Below, in pieces: positions 22,499 to 33,411 of a stretch of DNA of 64,000 bases. The DNA lies in assembly GCA_029204225.1 (NCBI GenBank), contig CM055096.1:76113521-76177520 (forward strand), written 5' to 3'. The translations under genes were made by a program, and so were the position numbers. Below the pieces are notes generated by a model that was not told the origin of the DNA, made no database searches, and worked only from the letters and a program-made list of their open reading frames with translations. This DNA comes from Diphasiastrum complanatum (lineage: Eukaryota > Streptophyta > Lycopodiopsida > Lycopodiales > Lycopodiaceae). How positions within the stretch are numbered: position 1 is the first letter of the stretch; every line of letters begins with the position of its first letter.

Positions 22499-23980
22499 GA
22501 ATAGAGTAGGCCACTTAAGGCCAATCTCTTGGTGGGACAAGTATGGAGGGTGCACCCCTAGGCTACAATGCGGAACATTACGAAACGGGAGTGTTTTTTT
22601 TTTTTTTTTTAATTTTTTGATTTTATGGTATATATATATGCATGTAATATGGAAAAAATCTGAAAAATGGCAAGAACCCTTTACGATCGCTAATATTCCT
22701 ATGGTGCACTACTACAAGGTTTAGGGTTTATAGTTTAGGGTTGATAGAAGGGTCTTTTCAGGCGCAGTTGGTTTCTCTAGTAACTATACTATTCAAAGTA
22801 CTTATCGATGCTCTCTAGCTCTCTCTGGTCACACTCTCTCTCAATCATAGCCACACTACATGTTGGTTTAGTGTTGAATGGTAGTATAAGATTGGTGGAT
22901 AGGCTCAGATTTGCTCAACACAAGTTCGTTCATGTTTCGTCTTAGACACAGAAAGCCAACTCCAAGGTACTACAGTCCATTTTGCATTGAGGATCTTGCC
23001 ATGTAAATTTAGTTGTTCTAGAAATAAGTTCAATCCATGAATTAGGGTTTAGGGTTTAGGTCGACCTGTTACGCTTATTCGAGTGAATGAGTGTCGTGCC
23101 CGTGTGCTCTAGTTCCTCTCACATACGTACGCTAAACAGTCCTGCAAGAGAAGCCAAAGAGCCATGCGCTGCAAGGTAGGTGTGCCTCCGAACACGCTCG
23201 ACCAAGAAATAGTTGTGGTGCGGGTGTGAGCCTGGCTAGTCTCTGCCCAAATATGCATGTCTACATCCTGTATGGAACCCTTTCCCGCTCCAAAGCCAAG
23301 GGGTCAACTGTGCTGCCAAGTACGTCGTTCACATAAGTGAACCAGTCGTCCTACAGCCTGATGGTAGCCTCTTGGCACTGTGAAATCCATTGTGGATGAA
23401 GCAAGTGGGCCACTGAATGGATCGGCGTGTGAAATTTTTGCCACCTCCTTTGCCATAGGCATCGTACTTGTATCATCCCTACAAACAAGTCAAACAAGAC
23501 CCCATTAGTGGTACAGGCCTGGTGGAACGAAATAAAAACATCTAAACCCTAATCCCTATACCCTGCACCTAAACCATAAACCCTAATTTCAAACTATAAA
23601 TCCTAATCTCAAACTGTAAACCCTATTATCTATTGTCACCATACAGTCACTCTACTGTCACACAACTAGTAAACCCTAGTATCTACTGTCACCATACAGT
23701 CACTCTACTGTCACACAACTACAGAATCTTTCAAAAGGATAGCAGACGATGAATCTACAACTAATGTAATAAAACCAAGAACCTGTAGGTAAAAAGCTGA
23801 AAATGCATCAATCAGGAAATCCCGGATCACTGTGGATCCACTCAATAGGCGAAACGGACAATCGATCGAGAATGTGGGAAATTCTTTGAGCTTTCTGGGT
23901 CTCAGCCTCGGCCTCTTCAAAAAAAATTTGCCCCTGGAAGAGGCCTTCAAAAATGCATATATAAAAAAAAAAAGTATTTT
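22499..23980. other. Unannotated sequence with telomere-like words and a 53-bp tandem repeat
   Basis: TTTAGGG-type words occur at 22720-22743 and 23043-23061, and CCCTAA-type words at 23540-23600. A 53-bp unit (TAAACCCTAG.ATCTA then TGTCACCATACAG) occurs twice in tandem at 23616-23721. An 18-base T run with a few A lies near 22590. No gene was recognised. Confidence 0.5.
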
Positions 23981-24033
23981 CCACGGTACGGAACCATTCC
24001 GTACCGTGGGAGACCACGGAACGCGTTCCGTGG
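23981..24033. repeat. Paired perfect palindromes
   Basis: A 13-bp arm hairpin CCACGGTACGGAA / TTCCGTACCGTGG with a 3-nt loop (23981-24009) is followed after four bases by a perfect 20-bp palindrome, CCACGGAACGCGTTCCGTGG (24014-24033). The words CGGTACGGAACC are shared with the hairpin at 5789-5824, suggesting the same repeat family. Confidence 0.85.
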
Positions 24034-24042
24034 GTTCTTTGA

Positions 24043-24068
24043 TATGTGTGTGTGTGTGTGTGTGTGTA
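24043..24068. repeat. (GT)n microsatellite
   Basis: About 13 GT units with no other feature. Confidence 0.9.
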
Positions 24069-24299
24069 TAGCTAATAATAATAGTAATGTATATAATAAT
24101 AATTAAATTAATTTCGCTTATTTAAGGCTATTTTTATGCCATTAGACCGAAAAAAATTTAAGTTTTAAAAAAATTTGCGAGCACATTAAAAAACCAATCA
24201 AAATAGTAGAAAACCAGAAATTAACGATCAAATCTGTGAACGGTCCAGATCGACTACGGAATTACAGCATTTTAGTAGACATTTTTCAAATAATTTCTC

Positions 24300-24470
24300 T
24301 TCGGGGGCACTGCCCGAACCTCCCTTGGATCCCTCGGCGACACAAGCCACAGATGGGGCACCTATCCATGATAGTCACTCAGTTCCTGGCGCACGTGTAG
24401 GGGGACCTGGCCCTTCTACCACTCCATCAGAGCCTTCACGACCATCAACATCATTAGTTGAGCCCTAGAA
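24300..24470 (+). pseudogene. Pro/Ser/Thr-rich C-terminal coding relic
   Basis: One frame reads GALPEPPLDPSATQATDG, then GPGPSTTPSEPSRPSTSL and a stop. Such low-complexity tails end some plant transposon-derived proteins. No domain is recognisable and the upstream sequence is not clearly coding. Confidence 0.25.
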
Positions 24471-24914
24471 TCAAGCCGTGTGTCACCCAAAATTGACACT
24501 TTTTTGGGTTCAAGGAGATCTAGTACTTGCGACATTGAATTAGTGGGAGCCTATTGATGTTTTTTTTATCATACACCATTATTGGCAGATCATGTTCGAG
24601 CCCTCATGGCCTTGGTTATTTCCTCTACCATGGATATCATTGCAAATTTTACCTCTACCTCATGATTCGGCTAGCCATGGCTATTTCTTTTTTGCATCTA
24701 CATCACATTAGTGTAGTAGTTGCTTAGTACTTGCGTTAGACTTGTGCTTGTGGGGTATTTGTTGCGACGACTTCAACTCTCTTTGGGATGCCTACGCTAT
24801 AGGTAGCATGCTTATACAAAGGCTCTCCATGTCATTTGATACCATTGGTGAATCGAGATTGAGCTAGGTATACCTTGATAAAGATCATGGGCAGAGATGT
24901 TGATTAGGAGCTAG

Positions 24915-25893
24915 ATGTGGCTTGCTACAAACATAGACTCACTCTATTCCAACCTCCCATCAGACATCATCACATACTCAAAGAAGGGTCAAGATTTACT
25001 TATAGGAGATTTTAATGCCAAGATGACAAATTGGCTAACAGACATAAATGAGACAGAGTCTAATCAACTACGCATACATGCCTTGGACACTAGAGATTTG
25101 GACATTCAAAGAATCTTGGCTGATAGAGTGGGACCAGATACATGATATGGCGATTAGTTGCTATAGTTGAGAGAGGCACATGAGTTGGCCATTTTTAATG
25201 GCCTAATGAGATGGCCATCATCGGGAGACTTCACATGCAATCCACATAGTGGTTGACAGTGTGGTAGACTATCTCATGGGGCCCCTAGCTTGCATCGCAC
25301 ACATCTCTGATGTTACAATTACCATTACCACATTATCGGATCATTCTTTTCTCTCTTTTTGTAATGGTTATGTCATTGCACCACTACATCTTCCAAACAT
25401 AATGCCCCACAATACATTTTTAGTACTACTTAGGCCCCTACTTACGAAATTGCCCTCCAGTCAATTTTTAGAGATATGCCACAGGATAGCCCTCTTGACA
25501 ATCAAACGTCAATTCTTTCTACCTGTCTTCATATTGTTGCATCCATCACCTTCCCTACCAAGACACTTATATCTAAGAAGAAACACACATTCCCTCATAG
25601 TACTTGGTACATTGCGGAGTGCCACCAACATCATCTACATGTCATCCATGCTCGGATCTTCACTCTCCACCTTATTGAAGATGCAATACAAATACCTTCT
25701 TAGATGTAAAAAATCAGCAAACGTTGTCTTTGAGGATAAAAGACTCATAGACCTCCTTTACAATAGATCTTCAAGTAGGTTTTGGCAAGAGTTTTTTCCT
25801 CATACCACTCCCTTTCCGTTGCAAGACCTCTATGCTTGGACTTGGTACCCACTAACCTATACATTGTTTTCAAAGAAGAGGGCAGCCATTTGA
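24915..25893 (+). pseudogene. Degenerate LINE-like endonuclease relic
   Basis: The first frame contains LLIGDFNAKMTNW, matching the GDFNA motif of the APE-type endonuclease of plant LINEs. About 300 bases on, VVDSVVDYLMGPLACIAHIS and TTLSDHSFLSF resemble the later 'VVDY' and 'SDH' motifs. A third frame with LISKKKHTFPHSTWYIAECH looks like the linker to RT. Stops and frame changes lie between all of them. No RT YxDD motif or poly-A tail was found. Confidence 0.5.
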
Positions 25894-25984
25894 AGTATAG
25901 TTTCATGTCTGATTCAAATCGGACAATCGACTGGAAACCGAACTCAAAGCTAAGAGGATGAGTCTTAGGTGTACAACTAGCTGC

Positions 25985-25985
<1 letters not shown>

Positions 25986-26059
<74 letters not shown>
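25986..26059. repeat. (GA)n microsatellite
   Basis: About 37 GA units. Leu-Ser frames on the other strand are artefacts. Confidence 0.95.
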
Positions 26060-26063
<4 letters not shown>

Positions 26064-26209
26064 GCTTTATTAATGTCTTTTCCATGCCAAAAGGCATATA
26101 GAACTAATGAAGTACATGTCAAGTATGTGGTAACCATAGGAGCGCATAGAACGTCTCCAAAGCTGAAATAAAGAAAACATCTAGTACCAACTAAATAAAC
26201 ACGTAAATG

Positions 26210-26212
<3 letters not shown>

Positions 26213-26281
<69 letters not shown>

Positions 26282-26282
26282 C
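26213..26282. repeat. (GA)n microsatellite, interrupted
   Basis: About 34 GA units with one interrupting A near the right end, about 155 bp from the preceding GA tract. Confidence 0.95.
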
Positions 26283-27818
26283 ATTCGCCATTGATATTAG
26301 ATAAGTACTTGTCTCTTGGTAGCTTTGAACGTTCAACAACATCAATAGAATCATGGATGAGATTTACGCCAATCACAATTCACTAATGTCGATGTTGAGT
26401 CTTGACATTGGACAAGTGCACCAATGGACTCCACTTTAATGATTGCACTTGATAATTTTGTCTGCTTTTCTTCGAGTCTTGAGAGACATATCACTTCTTT
26501 TATCTTGAGCAACTTTGTAGTTTTAACTTCAACTTTTATCATTCATAGAGACCTTACTGTTCACTTTTTTATTCTCAAATATTAAGGTTTTATGCACAAT
26601 GCAAAATGCACATTGTAGAGTCTAGATTGTAGTTGATAGTGGATGTGGTTCTGATTGAGACTCCATACTACATTAGAATTTAGCACATTGTAGAATTTAG
26701 CATAATGTATTGTACATTAAGCATCTAAGATTGAAGACTTCTGACTCAAGTAACTAGATTCTTGAATCAAGAACTCAAATTAATAATTCATTGACCATTC
26801 TAAGCTCTAAATTCAATTTTCAACTGTGACTCTTGAGTCTGGACTCTGGACTCTGTGACATTGTCAACATTCAAGTTTCATCAAATTACACTGTACATAA
26901 ATTATAATACATATTACGAATCACGATACAGACTCACAATGCTAGGTGAAGTCAATGGACATTGGACATAGACATTGACCGATGGCAATGCAGACTGCAG
27001 TGTGCACATGCCACGTACAAAATTGAAATGTAATGCCAACATCAGAATTCAAGATTCATCATTCATGGCAATAAATTAATAAACATAGATCGTGAATCAT
27101 GATTCATTGAATGAACATCATCCAAATTCCAAATTCCAATATGAATTAAAATGTATCATATATAATCATAATAGGTTCCAGGACAACATAATCAATGTCA
27201 TAGCTTCATGGCTCAAGCTTGATATGAATCTATCATCTAATATATATGACTTGGTCTTGCCATAATCACAGTTTCTAAAAGGGGCACTTTTGCCACTTAA
27301 CCCATATTCCAATCACCAGTGCACACTGCATATTGGAGATTTGGAATTTTTTGAAACTTGAAATGTATTTTACCTGCCTCAAAAGTGTCGATAACGTGAA
27401 GGAACATGGTGCCTATACAAGAAGAGACCATTATATTGATGACATATCTCTTCTTTGCGTCACTCCGTCCATCAAAGATGATGGAGTACCCATACGTAGC
27501 CCATGTAGGAATCCAGAATCAAGACTATTCATTAACACAAAGTATTCTCAAAGAGAAGAGAGAGATGGTTGGATGACCCTCTTGTAGAAACTTGTGGACA
27601 GCCAACATGAATAGTAGATTGCTTAACAAAAGTGTGTATCATACAAATGAATGGCTACATATAAGTAGTCCAAGATGGCTATCTACCTTCATGACTATTG
27701 GCTGTCCAATAACTTGACTAATGGCTATCTAGCTACCATAAGTTACATAAAATAATTAAGTACTCCAAATAACAAGTTAGGTACTTAATTCACATGTATA
27801 GGCCCCTAGTGGACCCAC
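26283..27818. other. AT-rich sequence; right part probably LTR of the minus-strand copia
   Basis: 26580-27130 is full of GATTC/GAATC and ATTCAA words. No gene is recognised. The stretch just left of the solo LTR should be the outer part of the minus-strand copia 3' LTR that the solo LTR interrupts; its left edge could not be placed. Confidence 0.4.
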
Positions 27819-28546
27819 TGTGAAGAATTGAAAAAGATTATCTATGTTAGATATAGGGGTCTTATGTTTTTTACATCAAGCATCTAGGTGTAGGATGTTG
27901 ATAGGAATAAATTTGGCATAGATGGCAAATTATGCATTTCCACTTGTAATGCCACTATTGAGTCAAAATGGAGTAAGAGGCTAAACACGTGCCAATTAGA
28001 GTGTAGACAAGTGTAAAGTTTTTGTTTAATGAATTCCAAGAGGTCCAATAGGATTTAGAGGTGGAACCTTGTGAGGTCCAATAGGAAATTGAGGTGTGCT
28101 TGAATATAGTCCAATAGAATTAAGAGGTGCATGGATCAATGATCAAACAGGATCAAGAGGTGACAAAATATGGTTCAATCATAGTTAAGCATAGTGGTAG
28201 CTCGTGGACCTACTATTATCATTGTACTCCTCATTTTGAATCTAATTGATTTGGTGATTTCATGGATTTTGTGAGTTATTGGATTTCTAGCTTTCTCTCT
28301 CTGCCCGAGAGCTCATGATGCATTTTCTCTCTCTACTCGAGGAGAGCAGCTTGTTTTTACTTAGATTATTTTTTGAAGACTTCCCACACGTGTGAGTGAG
28401 AGTTGGAAGTGATTGAATGCATGTAGTAGTGTGTTTTTGCCATAGGATCTAAGATTGATCTTGAATCTCAATCTAGTCTTGATCTTACACACCTTAGGAG
28501 ATCACAAGTACATGTAGTGGACAGTCCACACGTGTGAAATTCATCA
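27819..28546 (+). mobile_element. Solo LTR of the copia family found complete at 58-63 kb
   Basis: The 728-bp sequence TGTGAAGAATTG...TTCATCA is flanked by the perfect 5-bp duplication CCCAC (27814-27818 and 28547-28551). It matches, in opposite orientation, the LTR at 62876-63566 and part of that at 58372-58720. Shared parts include TCCAATAGGATTTAGAGG, the CACACGTGTG motif and GGAGATCACAAGTACATG. It contains no coding sequence. The structure is that left by unequal recombination between the LTRs of one inserted element. It sits in the 3' LTR of another copia. Confidence 0.92.
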
Positions 28547-28676
28547 CCCACGAGTCCCTACAAGTTAGTTTCATACTAACTTGCGCCTAAAATATAAAGG
28601 CATGGTTACACAGATCTCGACCTTTTGGTCATAGTAACCTATGGCTTCTACATCATTTACATTTATTATTCTAACA
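28547..28676 (-). mobile_element. Inner part of the minus-strand copia 3' LTR
   Basis: On the minus strand TGTTAGAATAATAAATG begins at 28676, directly after the purine tract AAGGAGGG. This is the start of the 3' LTR. It runs left and is interrupted at 28546 by the solo LTR. Confidence 0.75.
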
Positions 28677-30064
28677 CCCTCCTTAAATGAAAATGACATG
28701 TAGAAATGACATGTATTCACTAAGTAAGAAAATCAACATGTTGCTTTAAATTTAAAGCTTTACAAAGAGCTTTAAATCAAACTCTAGGCAATGCCTTAGT
28801 GAACACATCTGCAATATTATCCTCCGTGGGACAATATTCAAGCGTGATGTCGCCATTATGAAGCTTCTCCCGAACAAAGTGATAGTGGATCTCGATATGC
28901 TTTGTTCTTGCATGAAATACTGGATTTCGTGCAATGGCAATAGCACCTTGACTATCCGTAAATAGGAGAGTAGCTGAGGGCTGGCCATGCTTCATATCGA
29001 CAAGTAATTGTCTCAGCCATATACACTTCGTAGTGGCTGAAAACGTTGCTCTATATTTTGTTTCACTTGAGGATGTAGCAACGGTGGGCTGCTTCTTGCT
29101 TAACCAAGAAATTGCAGAATTTTCAATGAAAAAGCAATGACCACTAGTAGAGCGTCTAGTGTCTTGATCTTCACCCCAATCCGAGTCACAAAAACCAGCC
29201 AAACATGCATCATCACTAGAAGGATAAAACAGACCAAGTGTTTTACTTCCTTGAAGATATCGAAGGATCTTCTTCAATGCTTTCCAGTGTGATGTCAACG
29301 GAGCATGCATGAATTGACTCATGAGGGAAACACTAAAAGATATGTCTGGTCTTGAGTTGCATAAGTAAATGAGACTTCCAACCGCTTGACAATATAGTGC
29401 AGTATCAAATGGTTCACCACCACTTTGATCACTTAACTTCAGGCCCGTCTCAATTGGTGTACCAATTGGCTTGCAATCTTCCATTTTGAAACGCTTTAAA
29501 ATCTGCTTAATGTACCATTGTTGGGTAATGAAGATTCCAGCCTTTCCTTGCAAAAACTCAAGACCAAGGTAGAAATGCAATTGGCCTAAATTTGATGTAT
29601 CATAAACTGAAGCAAGATCAGATTTTAAGATTGCAATATATTGTTCATTACTATCCATAATGATAATATCATCAACATATAGCAAAATGATGATGATAAA
29701 CTCAGATATATGCATGACATAAAGCGTAGATTCACTAGGCTGTTAGAAAACCCACGATCACAAAAGTATGTGTGTATCCTTGGGGCTTGTTTTAGTCCAT
29801 AGAGAGCCTTCTTGAGAAGACACACTTTGTCTTCTTGACCTGCAACAAAAAACCAGCAGGTTGCTGAAGGTAAACTTCCTCATTAAGATCACCATTGAGG
29901 AAGGCTGTCTTTATGTCAAGTTGGTGCATACGCCAACCATGATGGGCAGCCAAAGCAGTGACTATCTTTACGGTAGTTATTTGTGCGGTAGGTGCAACAG
30001 TTGTGCTCAATATGTCCCAAGCTTCTCTCAAAGATTGGGATCGTCTGATATGGCCAATCTGTGT
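28676..30064 (-). pseudogene. Copia RT-RNase H with gag fragment fused to RT
   Basis: The minus-strand frame 29715-28777 holds LLYVDDIIIMDSNEQ (catalytic YVDD), LGLEFLQGKAGIFITQ, SGGEPFDTALYCQAVGSLIY, RPDISFSVSLMSQFM, then RNase H (FCDSDWGEDQDTRRSTSGH, KKQPTVATSSSETKYRA) and FTDSQGAIAIARNPVFHART to the end. The RT start lies in an upstream frame (MHQLDIKTAFLNGDLNEEVY, then KKALYGLKQAPR). Just before the RT comes RRSQSLREAWDIL, a gag motif, so a deletion joined gag to RT near 30000. The remaining gag, protease and integrase are absent, and the element ends at about 30065 against a plus-strand copia. Confidence 0.85.
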
Positions 30065-30935
30065 GTCGGAGTGATCTATGTGGACCAATGCAGACTAGAT
30101 CTCTTAGTGGTTGCTATTACTTTATTACCTTTATTGATGATTATGGCAGATGCATTTGGATTTATTTCATAAGCAAGAAATCAGACGCTTTTGCTAAGTT
30201 CAGGGAATTCAAGGCATTAGTTGAAAAGCAAACATGAAGTTACATCAAGACTTTGAGATTTGATGGAGGTGGCGAGTATTTTTCGATAGAATTTATTGAT
30301 TTTTGCAAAGATCAAGGGATCAAGAGGCAGACTACAACACCTTATTCACCGCAGCACAACGAAGTTGTTGAGCGAAAGAATAGGTCCATTGTTGAGATGG
30401 CCAGGGCAATGCTCAATAGCAAGGGTATGTCAAACACCTTTTGGGCAGAAGCTTGCAGCACAGCTACACACATCCTGAATTGGTGTCCTACGAAATTTGT
30501 AGAAGGTAAGACACCTCATGAAGCTTCTACTGGAAAGAAACCTAATATTTTTCATTTGAGAGTATTTGGTTGTGATGCGTATGCTCATATTCCTGATGAG
30601 AAATGAAGAAATTGGATGCAAAAGTTAAGTGTATTTTCCTTGGATATGATGAGAAGGCCAAAGCATATAGGATGTATGATACAAATGCACAGAAGCTTGT
30701 GATTTCTAGGGATGCTACATTTGACGAGATGGGTCAAGGTGAACAATCTGAAGAAATCACTAAACTTTTTGATGAGGGAGCGGAAGTACAAGTCAAGAAA
30801 GAAATGGATTTTGATGCAGAAGATCCAATGGAAAAAGATAAGTTTGAAGCTGAAATTCCTAAGAGAGTACCTAAATGGTACTTATCAGTCACAAGTGATG
30901 CCAAGAAGGGAGATACTCCCGAATCTAGCGAATAG
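30065..30935 (+). pseudogene. Copia integrase
   Basis: Catalytic residues are in order: Asp in TFIDDYG, Asp in LRFDGGGEY, Glu in VVERKNRS. Then come MLNSKGMSNTFWAEACSTA, LRVFGCDAYAHIPDEK and KVKCIFLGYDEKAKAYRM. A TGA interrupts at 30235 and a frame change occurs near 30600. The usual QNGVVERK is HNEVVERK. The catalytic set is present but the protein is broken. Confidence 0.85.
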
Positions 30936-30986
30936 GGAGAGCTTAGAAGGTCAAGCAGAAATCGGAAACCTCTTGCAAGGTTAGAA

Positions 30987-32571
30987 ATGAATCTAGCCCT
31001 AATGGGTTCCGTGCTAAAGGCTCAAGAACCAAAAACCTTTCATGAAGCAAAGGAGCACAAGGAGTGGCGTGCAGCAATGGAAACAAAAATAGAGGCCATA
31101 TCAAAAAATAGGACGTGGAACTTGGTTGAGCTACCTGAGGGTAAGACGCCTATCACTTGCAAATGGATTTATAAGATCAAATATGGAGCAGATGGGCAAC
31201 TCAACAAGTACAAAGCACGGTTGGTTGCGAGAGGATTTGAGCAGCAGGAAGGCATTGATTTTGAGGAAACCTTCGCACTCGTAGCTAGTAACTATACGTT
31301 CTATCATTGCTATTTCTACTTTCCATGGTTGGAAGATCCAGCAAATGGACGTTAAATCTGCTTTTCTTAATGGAGTGCTGGATGAAGAGGTGTATTTAGT
31401 ACAACCTCAAGGATTTGTTGAGCCAGGGAGAGAGCATCTTGTTTGTAAGCTCAACAAAGCTATCTATGGATTGAAGCAAGCACCACGGGCGTGGTACTCT
31501 TGCATTGATGAACACTTCAAGCGAAGGGGAATGGTAAAGAGTAAGGCTGATCCTAATCTTTACATTCTAAAGCAAGATTCAAATATAGTGTTCATTGTTT
31601 TGTACGTGGATGATTTGATTATTACGGGAAGTAATGAGATCTTAATTGATGAAATCAAATCAGATCTTTCCAATGCTTTTGACATGAGCGATCTAGGATT
31701 GATGCACTATTGTCTTGGCATTGAAGTATGGCAAAAGGAAGAGGTTGTCTTTCTTACACAAAGCAAGTATGCACGACATTTGTTTTATAAGTTCAATATG
31801 CAGGATTGTAAGCCTTTGAATACACCGATGGATGTCAACATGAAGCTTACTGCATATTATGAATGTGAGAAAGTAGATGCTTACTTGTATATGCAGTTGG
31901 TGGGTAGTTTGATCTATTTGACACACACACGACCTAATATTTCTTATGTTGTTGGTGTTGTTACTCAATTTATGCAAAATCCTAGTCAAGCACACTGGAA
32001 GTCTGCTAAACGTATTTTTAGGTACATTTGAGGGACGTTGAATTTTGGTTTGAATTATGATCAGCCTGAAGCACCAATGTTGGTAGGTTACACAGATCCA
32101 GATTGGGCAAGTAATATTGATGATAGAAGATCTACCAGTGGTCATACATTCAGTTATGGTACAACTGCAGTTTCATGGAGCAGCAAAAAGCAACCTACAG
32201 TAGACTTATCTTCGACGGAAGCTGAATATCGTGCACTCAGCAATGCTACACAGGAAGCAGTATGGCTACGAAGATTGCTTGTTGATTTAGGTCAATCACA
32301 GGTGGATGCGACTACTGTTTTTTGCGACAACCAAATCTGCATTCACCTTGTCAAAAATCCAGTTCTACATGCTCGAACCAAGCACATCGAAATACATTAT
32401 CACTTTGTTCGAGAGAATATACTTGATGGAACCATTGATCTTGTTTTTTGTAAATCTGAAGATCAAATGGCAGATATTTTTACTAAGTCATTAGGTAGAT
32501 GTAAATTTGAAAAGTTTCGTACTTTATTAAGAATAGAAGAATGTAATTTTATCATGGAGGGAGAGTGTTAG
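30987..32571 (+). pseudogene. Copia reverse transcriptase and RNase H
   Basis: The RT opens with EWRAAMETKIEAISKNRTW, CKWIYKIKYGADGQLNKYKA and VARGFEQQEGIDFEETFA, shifts frame near 31345, and goes on with MDVKSAFLNGVLDEEVYL, IYGLKQAPRAWY and VLYVDDLIITGS (catalytic YVDD). A TGA at 32029-32031 follows KRIFRYI. RNase H reads VGYTDPDWASNIDDRRSTSG, SSKKQPTVDLSSTEAEYRAL and CDNQICIHLVKNPVLHART, ending at TAG 32569-32571 just inside the 3' LTR. With two interruptions it cannot give a full protein unless by readthrough. Confidence 0.9.
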
Positions 32572-32819
32572 AAACCAATGATAAACTTGTTACTGTTTAC
32601 GATTTATTGTTGACAGCTGTTACTAGCTGTAAGTAGCTGTAGGCTAGTCTATAGTCAACTAGTAGTTTTCTCTCTCTATATATTCAGGGTTTATTGTACT
32701 TTCTTTCATTCAGTGTGATACAATGAGTGTGTGTTCTTCCTCCTCCTCTTATGGTGATTGCTTATGATGAATGATTGATAGTTCTTATCAGATCATTGAC
32801 AATAAGTTCTAAAATAGAA

Positions 32820-33240
32820 GCTCTAATACCATGTTGGAGATCAACCAGTGGAAGATCCCTAGGTGCGAGCACTACGTCTATCAGTATAGGTTCCGTTGGC
32901 AAACACAAAATTTAGATGCACTTTGCGAAAGCATAATCAGCTAAGAGCTAGAGCTTATGATCAACACAAGTTATCAGTGATATGAATAAATGAATCTATC
33001 TTTATCTGCATGGCATCAATCGATCATAACAGTATGATAATTCATTGGACACAGTACAATATGTTTCAGATTAATGGAATAGAAATTATATAATCGTAGA
33101 TTATAGTACAAGTCTGAATGCAGACAGAAGGCGCGTTCTTATTAAAACAATCTGATATAACAAAGAGAAAGAACAAATTATTTCGCTTTGACAATTTATT
33201 GATCGACTGAATTGAATGCTATATCTTGATTACATTGATC
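32820..33240 (-). mobile_element. Orphan 5' LTR of a minus-strand element, uninterrupted relative of the LTR split at 42-48 kb
   Basis: On the minus strand the LTR ends ...CTCCAACA at 32832 and is followed by TGGTATTAGAGC (32831-32820), a primer-binding site. The body shares long stretches with 42560-42671 and 47552-47830: GCACTACGTCTA, ATGCACTTTGCGAAA, CTTATGATC, AGTACAAGTCTGAATG. The internal region to the left is reduced to a few dozen bases by the plus-strand copia. Confidence 0.7.
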
Positions 33241-33243
33241 AAG

Positions 33244-33244
<1 letters not shown>

Positions 33245-33290
<46 letters not shown>

Positions 33291-33294
33291 TATA
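33245..33294. repeat. (TA)n microsatellite
   Basis: About 20 TA units plus a short interrupted run. It is followed by ACTAGTAAAGAGTGCCCATC, which recurs in related form at about 36100. Confidence 0.9.
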
Positions 33295-33410
33295 CTAGTA
33301 AAGAGTGCCCATCATTGACGGGCAATGGAGGCCGATCTAGGTGGCGACCGATGATTTGGATGATGGTTGATCTCGCACATCTCGCATCTTGAATATCAAA
33401 CATGCAAGTC
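33295..33410. repeat. Dispersed repeat with GCCC-hairpin, copy 1
   Basis: ACTAGTAAAGAGTGCCCATC is followed by ATTGACGGGC, giving a GCCC(A/G)TC / GACGGGC hairpin, and by GGCCGATCTAGGTGGCGACC. Copy 2 lies at about 36100-36240 in the same orientation. One copy follows and the other precedes a TA microsatellite. Confidence 0.7.
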
Positions 33411-33411
33411 T

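Larger units (their letters stand above)
30065..32790 (+). mobile_element. 5'-truncated plus-strand Ty1/copia with 3' LTR
   Basis: The element starts in integrase (SDLCGPMQTRSLSGCYYF) and keeps the order integrase, RT, RNase H, purine tract (GGAGGGAGAG), then a 3' LTR of about 225 bp (32566-32790) that begins TGTTAGAAACC and ends TTCTTATCA. The LTR has a CTATATATTC TATA-like box near 32675. The 5' LTR, gag and protease are missing, so the target duplication cannot be checked. Confidence 0.85.

Noticed and set aside
22720-23600. Telomere
   Set aside because: TTTAGGG-like words are few and scattered; at most interstitial relics or chance.
23711-24071. Frames ending in Cys-Val runs
   Set aside because: They read into the GT microsatellite and palindromes; no motif is present.
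25745-26376. 179- and 61-residue minus-strand frames
   Set aside because: They consist mostly of GA-tract translation; nothing else in them is conserved.
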